From: Actinomycetota bacterium
GTDB taxonomy: Bacteria > Actinomycetota > UBA4738 > HRBIN12
DNA: 39,884 nt
Assembly: GCA_005885035.1 (NCBI GenBank)
Contig: VAXZ01000114.1
Location: 1-39,884, forward strand
Direction of reading: 5' to 3'
A model generated the notes under the pieces. The model searched no databases. It saw nothing but the letters and a program-made list of their open reading frames with translations, and was not told the origin of the DNA. Made by a program: the position numbers and the translations under genes. Below, piece by piece: positions 17,776 to 28,681 of the stretch; the first letter of the stretch is position 1; each line of letters begins with the position of its first letter.

Positions 17776-18543
17776 TCACGGGCCAGCGAGCCGCGCCAAA
17801 AGCGCGTCATGCAGGAGCCCGTTGGTCGCGAGCATGCTCCGCTCATGCCCGAGCGGTCCGCCCTCGAAGGTCGTGCACCGGCCGCCCGCCTCCTCGACCA
17901 CGACCTGGGGCGCTGCCAGGTCCCATGTTGCCAGCCGGGGCTCCAGCATCGCTTCGGCCGAGCCTCGCGCCACAAGCATGTGCGCCCAGAAGTCGCCGAA
18001 CCCGCGCGGACGCCAGCAGTCGGCGATCAAGGCTTGCGTCGCAGCGGAATAGGGCCCCGCGAGCAGGGTATCGAGCTCCTGGAACAGCATGTGAGCGTCC
18101 CCGACCTCGGCGACGTCGCTCACGCGGATCGGGGTGCCGTTCAACGTCGCACCCTCGCCTCGGACCGCGACGTACCGCTCACCCAGCGCGGGGGCGTTGA
18201 CGACACCGAGGACGCCCTGGCCGTCGATCTGCAGCGCGATCAGCGTCGCCCACACCTGCACGCCGCGGGCGAAGTTCGCGGTCCCGTCGATCGGGTCCAC
18301 GATCCACACCCGTCCCGACGGATCGTGGGTCCCTCCCTCCTCCTCGCCGAGGATCGCGTCGTCGGGGAAGGCCGCCTCGATCTGTTCGCGGAGCATCCGC
18401 TCGACCGACGTATCCGCCTGCGTCACGAGGGTCATGTCCGCCTTGTGGCGGACCTCGAGACCGTCGCCGCGGAATAACCCCATCGCGATCTCGGCGGCGC
18501 GGTCGGCCCATCCGATCGCTGAGGCTCGCTCGTGCTCGAACAC
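17776..18543 (-). CDS. Inositol monophosphatase family protein (histidinol-phosphatase HisN-like)
   Basis: DMTLVTQADTSVE, ILGEEEG, VWIVDPIDGTANFARG, TWDLAAPQVVVEEAGG. Confidence 0.88.
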   Translation of the reverse strand: MFEHERASAIGWADRAAEIAMGLFRGDGLEVRHKADMTLVTQADTSVERMLREQIEAAFPDDAILGEEEGGTHDPSGRVWIVDPIDGTANFARGVQVWATLIALQIDGQGVLGVVNAPALGERYVAVRGEGATLNGTPIRVSDVAEVGDAHMLFQELDTLLAGPYSAATQALIADCWRPRGFGDFWAHMLVARGSAEAMLEPRLATWDLAAPQVVVEEAGGRCTTFEGGPLGHERSMLATNGLLHDALLARLAGP

Positions 18544-18560
18544 CCGGCGCAGCCTACCTG

Positions 18561-18583
18561 CAGGTCACAACGGTCGTGACCTG
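18561..18583. promoter_or_regulatory. 8-7-8 perfect inverted repeat upstream of tig (candidate operator)
   Basis: caggtcac-aacggtc-gtgacctg, about 28 bp before the tig ATG. Confidence 0.45.
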
Positions 18584-18610
18584 GGATCTCCGGTAGCCTT
18601 GGTCACGGCC

Positions 18611-19966
18611 ATGCAGACGACCGTCGAACGCACCGCGGAGCACACCGTGAAGCTCACGATCGAGGTGCCGTCCGACCAGTTCGACAAGGATCTCGACAAG
18701 ACCTACCGCGCGATAGCCCGTGAGGTGAAGATCCCCGGGTTCCGTCCCGGCAAGGCGCCCAAGCCCATCATCGACGCGCAGGTCGGCCACGACGTGGTCC
18801 TCGAGGAATTCGTCAACGCTTCCGTGCCAACGTATTTCCGAACAGCGGTCAGCGACGAAGATCTTGCTCCGATCGGTGACCCCGAGGTCGATGTGGAACA
18901 GCTGGAGCCCGGCAAACCCTTCATCTTCACCGCCATCGTCGAGGTCCGTCCGCGCCTCGAGCTGAGCGAAGACGACTACAAGGGCGTCCACGCTACGAGG
19001 CCGTCCACGGAGGTCTCCGATGAAGAGGTCGACTCGTGGATCGAACGGTTGCGTCGACAGTTCGCCGAGCTCGAGCCCGTCGAGCGTGCCGCGCTCGACG
19101 GCGACTTCGTGACCGTGAACATCACGGTCACGAAGGGCGGCACCGAGGTCGAGCGTCTCACGCGTGAGGACTACCTCTACGCGATCGGCTCGGGGGAGTT
19201 CGGGGCGCGTCTGGACGCTGAGCTGAGCGGCACGAAGCCCGGCGACATCCTTCGCTTCGACGACACGCTCGAGGCCGACCGGGTCGGGGAGGATCTCGCG
19301 GGCCTCGCCTCGTTCCAGGTGCTCGTGAAAGACGTCAAGGCGCTGAAGCTTCCGGATACTGACGACGCCTTCGCGAAGACGGCGTCGGAGTTCGACACGA
19401 TGGACGCGCTCCGCGCCGACCTCCGTGAGAAGGTCCGTGAGGTGAAGGAGCGCGAGGTCGAAGGCGTGATCCGCGACCGGGTCCTCCAAGCCATGGTGGA
19501 CACCGTGGACGTGGATCTCCCCGACTCCTTGATCGAAGACGAGACCACGCACCGGGTGCATCATGCGGAGGAGAACGCCGGCAGGTACGGGCTCACGCTC
19601 GATCAGATGCTCGAGATCCAGGGGTGGGACCGCGACCGGCTCCACGACGACAGCAGGGACCATGCCGTCCGCGCGATCAAGGCCGACCTCGTGCTCGAGG
19701 CCGTCGCCCGGTCCGAGGGGATCGAGGTGACGGCGGACGAGCTGGGCGCCGAGATCGGCTCCCTCGCACAGGCATACGACCGCGACCCGAAGGAGCTGGC
19801 CAAACAGCTCGACCGGACCGGCCAGATCGTCACGCTGGCCGGGGATATCATCCGTACGAAGGCGCTCGACATCCTCGTCCGAGACGCCGATATCGCCGAC
19901 GAGAGCCCCGAGGCTGTGAACGCGACGCCCGCGGAACCAGCCGAGGAGCCGAAGGAGACCGACTGA
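18611..19966 (+). CDS. tig: Trigger factor
   Basis: KLTIEVP...[41 protein letters not shown]; position upstream of clpP-clpX. Confidence 0.95.
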   Translation: MQTTVERTAEHTVKLTIEVPSDQFDKDLDKTYRAIAREVKIPGFRPGKAPKPIIDAQVGHDVVLEEFVNASVPTYFRTAVSDEDLAPIGDPEVDVEQLEPGKPFIFTAIVEVRPRLELSEDDYKGVHATRPSTEVSDEEVDSWIERLRRQFAELEPVERAALDGDFVTVNITVTKGGTEVERLTREDYLYAIGSGEFGARLDAELSGTKPGDILRFDDTLEADRVGEDLAGLASFQVLVKDVKALKLPDTDDAFAKTASEFDTMDALRADLREKVREVKEREVEGVIRDRVLQAMVDTVDVDLPDSLIEDETTHRVHHAEENAGRYGLTLDQMLEIQGWDRDRLHDDSRDHAVRAIKADLVLEAVARSEGIEVTADELGAEIGSLAQAYDRDPKELAKQLDRTGQIVTLAGDIIRTKALDILVRDADIADESPEAVNATPAEPAEEPKETD

Positions 19967-20604
19967 TGGAGCCCATACAGGATTACCTCGTACCGGTGGT
20001 GGTCGAGCAGACCAGCCGCGGGGAACGCTCGTTCGACATCTACTCGCGCTTGCTGAAGGACCGGATCGTCTTCCTGGGGACACCGATCGACGACGCCGTC
20101 GGGAACCTCATCATGGCGCAGCTGCTCCACCTGGAGTCCGAGGATCCGGACAAGGACATCAACCTGTACATCAACTCTCCGGGTGGTGACGTGAGCGCGT
20201 TGCTCGCGATCTACGACACGATGCAGTACATCAAGCCGGATGTGAGCACCATCGTGATGGGTCTCGCGGCGTCCGCAGCCGCGGTGCTCGCACTCGCCGG
20301 CTCGAAGGGCAAGCGCTTCGCGTTGCCGAACGCGCGGATCCTGCTCCACCAGCCGCACGGTGGGGCGCAGGGCCAGGCGGTCGACATCGAGATCCAGGCG
20401 CGAGAGATGATCCGTCTCCGCAAGCTCCTCGACAGCCTGATCGCGAAGCACACGGGTCAGCCGCTCGAGAAGGTCGAGAAGGACACGGACCGCGACTTCA
20501 TCCTCACCGCGGATGAGGCGCTCGAGTACGGCATCCTCGACGAGATCATCACGCGCCGAGGGATCACACCGGAGTTAGCAGCAACGAGCCCCAACGGGGC
20601 GTAA
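19966..20604 (+). CDS. clpP: ATP-dependent Clp protease proteolytic subunit
   Basis: [86 protein letters not shown] overlap with tig. Confidence 0.97.
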   Translation: MEPIQDYLVPVVVEQTSRGERSFDIYSRLLKDRIVFLGTPIDDAVGNLIMAQLLHLESEDPDKDINLYINSPGGDVSALLAIYDTMQYIKPDVSTIVMGLAASAAAVLALAGSKGKRFALPNARILLHQPHGGAQGQAVDIEIQAREMIRLRKLLDSLIAKHTGQPLEKVEKDTDRDFILTADEALEYGILDEIITRRGITPELAATSPNGA

Positions 20605-20614
20605 TATCCGCGCC

Positions 20615-20639
20615 ACGACCGGGCTGATGGCTCGGTCGT
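20615..20639. promoter_or_regulatory. Intergenic hairpin between clpP and clpX
   Basis: acgaccgggct-gat-ggctcggtcgt, 11 bp including 2 G.U wobbles. Confidence 0.45.
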
Positions 20640-20658
20640 TCGTTCGGAGAGGAAGCCG

Positions 20659-21933
<1,275 letters not shown>

Positions 21934-21960
21934 CAGGCACCGACGAAGAGGGGGCTGTTG

Positions 21961-22530
21961 ATGGAGCAGATGGAAGCGCGCAGCGGAACCGGTCCCATGG
22001 TCGATTTCCCTTGGTGGGTCTTCCTGATCACCGGTATCGCATGGATGATCATCGCGGTCATCGTCCTCCGGTTCCAAACGGACCCTCTGACCTCGGTCGC
22101 GACCGTCGGATTCCTGATCGGCGCGCTGTTCGTGTTCGCCACGATCAATGAGTTCGTCACGGCCAGTATGGTCGACGAGTGGAGGTGGCTGCACTGGCTC
22201 ATGGGGCTCCTGTTCTTGCTCGGTGCGCTGTACGGCTTCGTCCGCCCGTACGACACGTTCTTCGCCCTCGCCTCGGTGCTCGGGTTCTTGCTGGTTTTCA
22301 TGGGGACGCTGGAGATCATCCGGGCCACGATGTCTCGGGACGTGAACCCGCTCTGGGGACTCGGGCTCGTGACCGGGATCCTCTTGCTGTTGCTGGGCAT
22401 CTGGGCGTCGCAGCGCTACTACCCGGCGCGGGCCCAGTTGATCCTCGTCTGGGTGGGGTTCATGGCGCTGTTCCGCGGGATCGGTCAGATCGTGTTGGCC
22501 TTCGGGGTCCGCCGGGAGCTTCGCGCGTAA
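21961..22530 (+). CDS. HdeD/DUF308-type membrane protein
   Basis: About 189 aa with six hydrophobic segments; WWVFLITGIAWMIIAVIVLRF, GIWASQRYYPARAQLILVWVGFMALFRGIGQIVLAF. Confidence 0.8.
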   Translation: MEQMEARSGTGPMVDFPWWVFLITGIAWMIIAVIVLRFQTDPLTSVATVGFLIGALFVFATINEFVTASMVDEWRWLHWLMGLLFLLGALYGFVRPYDTFFALASVLGFLLVFMGTLEIIRATMSRDVNPLWGLGLVTGILLLLLGIWASQRYYPARAQLILVWVGFMALFRGIGQIVLAFGVRRELRA

Positions 22531-22535
22531 GCGCC

Positions 22536-25500
22536 TCAGGTCCGGTCAAGGACCTGGCGGGCGACCGCCAGGTCCTTGGTGGCGTGGAGCCCCTCGAACG
22601 TCGCGACCGCAGGCTCGATGATCGCTCGAGCCTCGTCCCCGCGACCTTGGCGTCCCAGTGCGCCGGCGAGATCGACCTCGGTGAGGGCGCGCTCCCACGG
22701 CGTCCCGAGGCGGTCGAACCGTTCGATCGCCGCTCGGAGCGAAGCTTCGGCGCGGGCGTCGTCGCCTGCGGCGGACGCCGCCCGCCCCTCCAGACGATCG
22801 GCGAACGCGAAGACGCTCTGCGCGTCGGTCTTCTCCGCGTGCGTGCGCATGCCCTCGACGCGCGCGCCGACACCATCCCAGGCGTCGGTCGCGGCGACGA
22901 GCTCGCTCTCGGCCTCGAGCGCGTCGCCCTTGTGGACCGCCCAGTTGGTGGGTCGCTCCAACGAGCGAGCCCGCGCGAGATCCCCGGTCCGAACGATGTA
23001 TCGCAGCAGGAAGGGGTAGAGCCTGCCGGACGTCGTGCGCTCGAGGGTGGAGAGAAGGCCCGACAGTCGGTCGCTCTCGACGACATCGCCTCGGGCGTCG
23101 TGGATCAGCGCCGCCGTCCCGAACGCGTGCGCCGCGAAGTACGGCGGCTCATCACGACGATCGTCCAGCAGCTCGCGGAGGAGCCGGAACTCCTCCAGCG
23201 CGGCGTCCCACGACCCGAGGCGGCAGAACGTCACGCACCGCCATGCACGGACATGGATCTCGACGTTGGGGCCCCTCCCGGCGACCGCTGCGAGGCCTTG
23301 ATCGCTGACCTCCAGGGCTCGCGGGTAGCGCCCGGTCTCGTAATACCCCCACGAGCCCATGCCGTAGAAGTCACCGATCTCGACGACGTCGGTGACCCCG
23401 CCCATGATCGCCGCGCGCTCGTGCCAGAGCGAGATCGCTTCCCGGTAGTTCCCGACCGAGGACCAAGCGCCTTGCGCGTTATCGAGCGCGAACGAGGCCA
23501 GGTCAGGTCTTCCGAGCCGGATCGCGATCCCGGCGGCTTCCCTGCCCGCGTTCGCGAACGACCCGAGCTGGTCGTCCGTCAGCGTTTCATCGGGGAAGGC
23601 GAACGGCCACGAGGCGCGGAGCCCGAGCACCCGAACCCGCTCTTCGCTATCACCCTCAGGGAGGTTCGTCGCGGCAAGATCCAACATCGCGCGGACGTCC
23701 GCTTCGGGTGGGGTCCCCCCACGCATCGAGCCGGGCCAACGGACCGCGATCTCGGACGCCCGGGCGGCCAGGTAGGCAACGCGCCGAGCGTCCGGCGGCC
23801 GGGCTGCGTCACGCACGAGCGCAGCTTCGCGGAAGTACCGCCACGCGAGGTCACCGGTGAAGGCGACCAGGAACGCTTCCCCGAGTGACTCCAGCGCGTC
23901 CGTCCGCTCCAGATCGCCGGAGGCCAACACGAGCGCGTCTTCGGCCAGGCGGGCGGCCTTGCGCGGCACCAGTCGGAGACGAGCGGTCGCCGACGCGCGA
24001 AGCAACCACCGGACGGCCGCCGAGCGGAGGTCGTCGTTCGGCTCGCCGCCCGTTTCCCCGGAGAGTCCGACCGCCGTCGCGTAGTGATAGGCCAATAGCT
24101 CCGCGAACTCACCGGCGCGCTCCCCGGCCGTCCGTTCGAGCCACGCGGCCACGTTCGAATGCGCGTCGGCGCGATCTCGGCGGGGGAGCGATTCGTACGC
24201 GACGTCGCGCGTCAGCACGTGCTTGAAGATGTACTCGCGCTGGCCGGACAACGTCGAGCCCGCTCGCGACGAGACCAGCTCGCGTTCCTCCAATCGACGC
24301 AAGGCGTCGCTCGCGTCGGCCCCTGACACGTCGGTCAGTTCGGTGATCGGGCCCGTCCAGAACACGCGGCCTACCACGGAGGCCGCCTGCAGCAGTCGCT
24401 TGTCACCTGCATCCAGAAGATCGATGCGTGAGGCGAGGACCGCTTGCACCGTGTCGGGGATCTCCACGTCTTCGATCCCCGAGGTGGCTCTCCAGCGATC
24501 CGCCTCGTGCCGGAGGAGACCGCCGTCGATCAGCCGTCGGACGATCTCCTCGAGGAAGAACGGGTTCCCCTCTGCCCGTTCGAGGATCCTCCCATGGACC
24601 GACGAGGGGAGGTCGTCGACGGTCAGCAGCAGCCGCACCAGTCGCTCAGCCTCGTCGCTCGAGAGCGGGTCCAAGGCCAGGGAGGACATGTTCCTGCGTC
24701 CCCCGCCCCAGCTAGGTCGTTTCGCCGTGAGGTCCGGGCGCGACGGGCACAGGAAGAGCACCGGGCCTTCGACCTGTTCCGCCAGTTCGTCGAGCAGATC
24801 GAGCAAGACGGGGTCGGCCCAGTGGATGTCCTCGATCACCACGGTGACAGGCCCCGAGAGGGAAAGGGCCGTGAAGAACGAGCGCCACGCGGCGTGGAGC
24901 TCATCACGAACCTCGCGTGGCCCCGCGTCGGCGAAGGACACCTCGGGATCTTCGAGCCCCACCGTGTACGCGAGGGCGGCCGTCGAGCGGGTGGGGTCGG
25001 TCGCGACCTCCTGGGTCAGGAGGTCGCGACCGGTCTTCCGGACCTTCTCGACGGCGAGCTCAGGTGGATCAGAGTCGAGGATCCCCGCGTGACCCTTCAG
25101 GATCTCGGCGAGCGGCCAGTACGTGATGCCGTCGCCATAGGGCAGGCACCGGCCACGCAGGACGAGCGGGGGCGGCTCCCTCGCCTCGGCCCACGCGAGG
25201 AACTCGCCGGTGAGCCGCGACTTCCCGACGCCCGCGTCACCGTAGAGCGTTACGAGATGCGGCCGACGTTCAGCGACCACCCGCTCGTACACGCTCCGCA
25301 GCACCTCGAACTCGGTGTTGCGCCCCACCATGGGCGCGGAGAGACCGGGGACCCCCCGCGATCCGAGGCCCGTCTCCTCGACCAGTCGGAAGGCCCGTAC
25401 CCGATCGCGTTTGCCCTTCAGCTCGTGGAGCCCTCGATCGTCGAACGAGAAGCCCCGGACTGCGTCGGCGGTCCGTTGTGAGACGAAGATCGTTCCCGGG

Positions 25501-26090
25501 TCCGCGACACCCTGCAGCCTGGCGGCCGCGTTCACCGCGTCACCGGTCACCATCGCCTCACCAGGTCCGGGGCTCGTGGCCGCCAGGACCTCGCCGGTGT
25601 TCACCCCGACACGGATCTGGAGCGTCACGTCGTGCCTTCGCTCGAGGTCACTGTTCAGTTCCTCGAGGCGACGCATCATGCGGAGGGCGGCCCGGAGCGC
25701 GCGCTCGGGATCGTCCTCGTGTGCGGCCGGCACGCCGAACGCCGCCATCACCGCGTCGCCGATGAACTTCTCGACCGTTCCGCCCTCCGCTTCGATCTCC
25801 TCGCGCATCGCGCTGCCGTACGACTGCATCACCTCCCGGAAGCGCTCAGGATCGAGCCGTTCGCCGAGCGCCGTCGATCCCGTGACATCGGCGAACAGGA
25901 CCGTCACGACCTTCCGTTCTTGGCCGGCGTTCGGCAGGGTGGTCGGCGACCCGCACGAGGGACAGAAGCGGGCATCCTCGGGCAGCGGGGAGCCGCAGGT
26001 GAGGCACGCGGTCATGAGCGGACTGCCGCACGCCGCGCAGAAGCGAGCACCGGCAGCGTTCTCGGACCCGCACGCGAGGCACGCTGACAC
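22536..26090 (-). CDS. Large regulator: N-terminal double zinc ribbon, class III adenylate/guanylate cyclase domain, AAA ATPase, C-terminal TPR-like region
   Basis: CLACGSENAAGARFCAACG / CLTCGSPLPEDARFCPSCG; VTVLFADVTGSTALGE, VEKFIGDAVMAAFG, GDAVNAAARLQ; LYGDAGVGKSRLTGEFLAW; 1184 aa. Confidence 0.9.
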   Translation of the reverse strand: MSACLACGSENAAGARFCAACGSPLMTACLTCGSPLPEDARFCPSCGSPTTLPNAGQERKVVTVLFADVTGSTALGERLDPERFREVMQSYGSAMREEIEAEGGTVEKFIGDAVMAAFGVPAAHEDDPERALRAALRMMRRLEELNSDLERRHDVTLQIRVGVNTGEVLAATSPGPGEAMVTGDAVNAAARLQGVADPGTIFVSQRTADAVRGFSFDDRGLHELKGKRDRVRAFRLVEETGLGSRGVPGLSAPMVGRNTEFEVLRSVYERVVAERRPHLVTLYGDAGVGKSRLTGEFLAWAEAREPPPLVLRGRCLPYGDGITYWPLAEILKGHAGILDSDPPELAVEKVRKTGRDLLTQEVATDPTRSTAALAYTVGLEDPEVSFADAGPREVRDELHAAWRSFFTALSLSGPVTVVIEDIHWADPVLLDLLDELAEQVEGPVLFLCPSRPDLTAKRPSWGGGRRNMSSLALDPLSSDEAERLVRLLLTVDDLPSSVHGRILERAEGNPFFLEEIVRRLIDGGLLRHEADRWRATSGIEDVEIPDTVQAVLASRIDLLDAGDKRLLQAASVVGRVFWTGPITELTDVSGADASDALRRLEERELVSSRAGSTLSGQREYIFKHVLTRDVAYESLPRRDRADAHSNVAAWLERTAGERAGEFAELLAYHYATAVGLSGETGGEPNDDLRSAAVRWLLRASATARLRLVPRKAARLAEDALVLASGDLERTDALESLGEAFLVAFTGDLAWRYFREAALVRDAARPPDARRVAYLAARASEIAVRWPGSMRGGTPPEADVRAMLDLAATNLPEGDSEERVRVLGLRASWPFAFPDETLTDDQLGSFANAGREAAGIAIRLGRPDLASFALDNAQGAWSSVGNYREAISLWHERAAIMGGVTDVVEIGDFYGMGSWGYYETGRYPRALEVSDQGLAAVAGRGPNVEIHVRAWRCVTFCRLGSWDAALEEFRLLRELLDDRRDEPPYFAAHAFGTAALIHDARGDVVESDRLSGLLSTLERTTSGRLYPFLLRYIVRTGDLARARSLERPTNWAVHKGDALEAESELVAATDAWDGVGARVEGMRTHAEKTDAQSVFAFADRLEGRAASAAGDDARAEASLRAAIERFDRLGTPWERALTEVDLAGALGRQGRGDEARAIIEPAVATFEGLHATKDLAVARQVLDRT
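22537..22578. repeat. Overlapping, mutually exclusive hairpins at the cyclase 3' end (14-bp perfect inverted repeat)
   Basis: caggtcc-ggtcaa-ggacctg (22537-22556) and caaggacctggcgg-gcga-ccgccaggtccttg (22547-22578). Confidence 0.7.
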
Positions 26091-26140
26091 GGGCGGAGTC
26101 TATGGCGGTGGTCCCTCCGCTGCTCGCTACACCCGCCCGC

Positions 26141-28681
26141 ATGCAGGTTCCGGAGAAGCCGTCGCTCGACGGCCTGGAAGCGAAGTGGGGGGAGTGGTGG
26201 GAGACCGCCGGCACCTACCGCTTCGACCGGTCGAGGACGCGCGACCAGATCTTCGCGATCGACACCCCACCACCGACCGTGAGCGGCAGCCTCCACGTCG
26301 GACACGTCATGTCGTACACCCATACCGACCTCGTCGCTCGGTTCCAACGGATGCGGGGCAAGGAGGTCTTCTACCCGATCGGGTGGGATGACAACGGCCT
26401 CGCGACGGAGCGGCGAGTGCAGAACTACTTCGGCGTTCGCTGCGACCCGTCGCTCCCGTACGATCCCGCTTTCGACATCGCCTCGTTGGAGCGGCCGGAT
26501 GAAGACGAGCCGGTCGCCGTCAGCCGTCGCAACTTCATCGACCTATGCGACCGGCTCACCGTGGAGGATGAGAAGGCGTTCGAGGACCTGTTCCGCCGGG
26601 CGGGTTGGTCGGTCGACTGGAATCACTCCTACACGACGATCGGCGAGCGCTCCCGCCGCGTCTCCCAGCGGGCGTTCTTGCATCTCGTTGCCAAGGGCGT
26701 CGCGTACACGGCGGAAGCCCCCACGATGTGGGACGTCGACTTCAACACGGCGGTCGCGCAGGCGGAGATCGAGGATCGCGAGCAAGACGGCCTCTACCAC
26801 CGCATCGCGTTCGATCGCGAGGACGGTGCGACCGTGGAGGTCGAGACCTCTCGGCCCGAGCTACTGCCGGCCTGTGTAGCGCTGGTCGCGCACCCTGGGG
26901 ACGCACGCTACGCGACCCTCACGGGCACGACCGTCCTCACGCCGATGTTCCGTGTGCCGGTGCCCGTGTTCACGCACGAGCTCGCGGATCCCGAGAAGGG
27001 CACGGGGATCGCGATGGTCTGCACGTTCGGCGATCTCACCGACGTCACCTGGTGGCGCGAGCTCGACTTGCCCCTGCGCGTCGTGGTCGAGAAGGACGGC
27101 ACCATCGGCGCCCGCACCTTCGGTGGACCGGGATGGGAGTCTCGCGATCCAGTTTCCGCGAACGCCGCGATGAACCGGCTCGCCGGACGCACGGTCAAAC
27201 GGGCGCGTGGCGAGTCCGTCGAGATGCTTCGGGAGGCGGGCTCGCTCCTCGGTGAGCCGCAACCGATCCGACACGCCGTGAAGTTCTACGAGAAGGGGGA
27301 ACGACCGCTCGAGATCATCACCAGCCGTCAGTGGTTCGTACCGATCCTCCGTTTCCAGGACCGGCTGATCGCGCGCGGCGAGGAGCTTTCGTGGCATCCC
27401 GCGCACATGGGGACCCGCTATCGCTCCTGGGTGGAGAACCTGAACCAGGACTGGTGCATCAGCCGCCAACGGTTCTTCGGGGTCCCGTTCCCCGTGTGGT
27501 TCCGGCTGGACGAACAAGGGCTCCCTCGCTACGAAGATCCGATGTACGTCGATGAAGCCGCGCTCCCGATCGACCCCCAGGAGGGCGTCCCGCCGGGGTT
27601 CACGTCGGAACAGCGCGGCATCCCGGGCGGCTTCATCGGTGACCCGGACGTGATGGACACGTGGGCGACGTCTTCGCTGACACCGCAGATCGCCACTCTG
27701 TGGGGGGAGGATCCCGACCTGTTCGGCCGGCTGTTCCCGATGGATCTTCGTCCGCAGGCCCACGACATCATCCGGACCTGGCTCTTCTACACCGTCTTCC
27801 GTTCGGAGATCGAGCACGGGTCGTTGCCGTGGACGAACGCTGCGATCAGCGGGTTCGTGCTCGATCCGGACCGCAAGAAGATGTCGAAGTCCAAAGGCAA
27901 CGTGGTCGTGCCGACGGAGGTCTTCGAGCGGCACTCGGCCGACGCGGTCCGGTACTGGGCCGGCCGGGCCCGCCTGGGGATCGATGCCGCCTTCGACGAG
28001 AAGCAGATGAAGGACGGACGTCGCCTGGCGATCAAGGTGCTGAACGCGTCGAAGTTCACGCTCGGGATGGAGGCGGAGAGCACGAGCATCATCGAGCCCC
28101 TCGATCTGGCGATGCTCGCGTCGCTCCGAGCGACGGTCGATGCCGCCACCGATGCGCTCGACACGTACGAGCATGCGAAGGCGCTCGATGTCACCGAGCG
28201 GTTCTTCTGGGGGTTCACCGACGATTACCTCGAGCTCGTGAAGCAACGCGCCTACGGAGTACGCGGGGCGGAGGCCGCCGGCTCGGCGGTCGGGGCGCTC
28301 CGCGCCGCACTGGATGTCCTCCTCCGCGCGTTCGCACCCTTCCTCCCGTACGCGACCGAGGAGGTCTGGTCCTGGTGGCGCGAGGGCTCCGTGCACCGGA
28401 GCCCGTGGCCCGTGCCGGCCGACCTTCCGGACGGCGGCGATCCCGAGGTCTACGCGATCGCAGCGGAAGTCCTTACGGCGGTCCGCAGGAAGAAGGCGCT
28501 CGCCAAGCTGTCGCTCCGTGCCCCCGTGCGGCGCGTCCTCGTCCGCGACACGCGCGAACGGCTGGCGAAGCTGGTGCCGGCCGAGGCCGACCTGCATGAG
28601 GCGGGGAACATCGAGAAGATCGAGTCGATCGACTCGGACGAAGCATCGATCGAGGTCGAACTCGATACCGACGGATCGTGA
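26141..28681 (+). CDS. valS: Valyl-tRNA synthetase (alternative ATG at 26102)
   Basis: PPPTVSGSLHVGHVMSYTHTD, GWDDNGLATERRVQNYFGVRCDP, KKMSKSKGNVV. Confidence 0.95.
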   Translation: MQVPEKPSLDGLEAKWGEWWETAGTYRFDRSRTRDQIFAIDTPPPTVSGSLHVGHVMSYTHTDLVARFQRMRGKEVFYPIGWDDNGLATERRVQNYFGVRCDPSLPYDPAFDIASLERPDEDEPVAVSRRNFIDLCDRLTVEDEKAFEDLFRRAGWSVDWNHSYTTIGERSRRVSQRAFLHLVAKGVAYTAEAPTMWDVDFNTAVAQAEIEDREQDGLYHRIAFDREDGATVEVETSRPELLPACVALVAHPGDARYATLTGTTVLTPMFRVPVPVFTHELADPEKGTGIAMVCTFGDLTDVTWWRELDLPLRVVVEKDGTIGARTFGGPGWESRDPVSANAAMNRLAGRTVKRARGESVEMLREAGSLLGEPQPIRHAVKFYEKGERPLEIITSRQWFVPILRFQDRLIARGEELSWHPAHMGTRYRSWVENLNQDWCISRQRFFGVPFPVWFRLDEQGLPRYEDPMYVDEAALPIDPQEGVPPGFTSEQRGIPGGFIGDPDVMDTWATSSLTPQIATLWGEDPDLFGRLFPMDLRPQAHDIIRTWLFYTVFRSEIEHGSLPWTNAAISGFVLDPDRKKMSKSKGNVVVPTEVFERHSADAVRYWAGRARLGIDAAFDEKQMKDGRRLAIKVLNASKFTLGMEAESTSIIEPLDLAMLASLRATVDAATDALDTYEHAKALDVTERFFWGFTDDYLELVKQRAYGVRGAEAAGSAVGALRAALDVLLRAFAPFLPYATEEVWSWWREGSVHRSPWPVPADLPDGGDPEVYAIAAEVLTAVRRKKALAKLSLRAPVRRVLVRDTRERLAKLVPAEADLHEAGNIEKIESIDSDEASIEVELDTDGS

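Noticed and set aside
18554-20083. 509-aa minus-strand ORF opposite tig
   Set aside because: Antisense to an unambiguous trigger factor gene; no motifs of its own.
22179-23888. 569-aa plus-strand ORF opposite the cyclase gene
   Set aside because: Shadow ORF of the minus-strand cyclase/ATPase gene.
26861-28597. 578-aa minus-strand ORF opposite valS
   Set aside because: Shadow ORF of an unambiguous valyl-tRNA synthetase.
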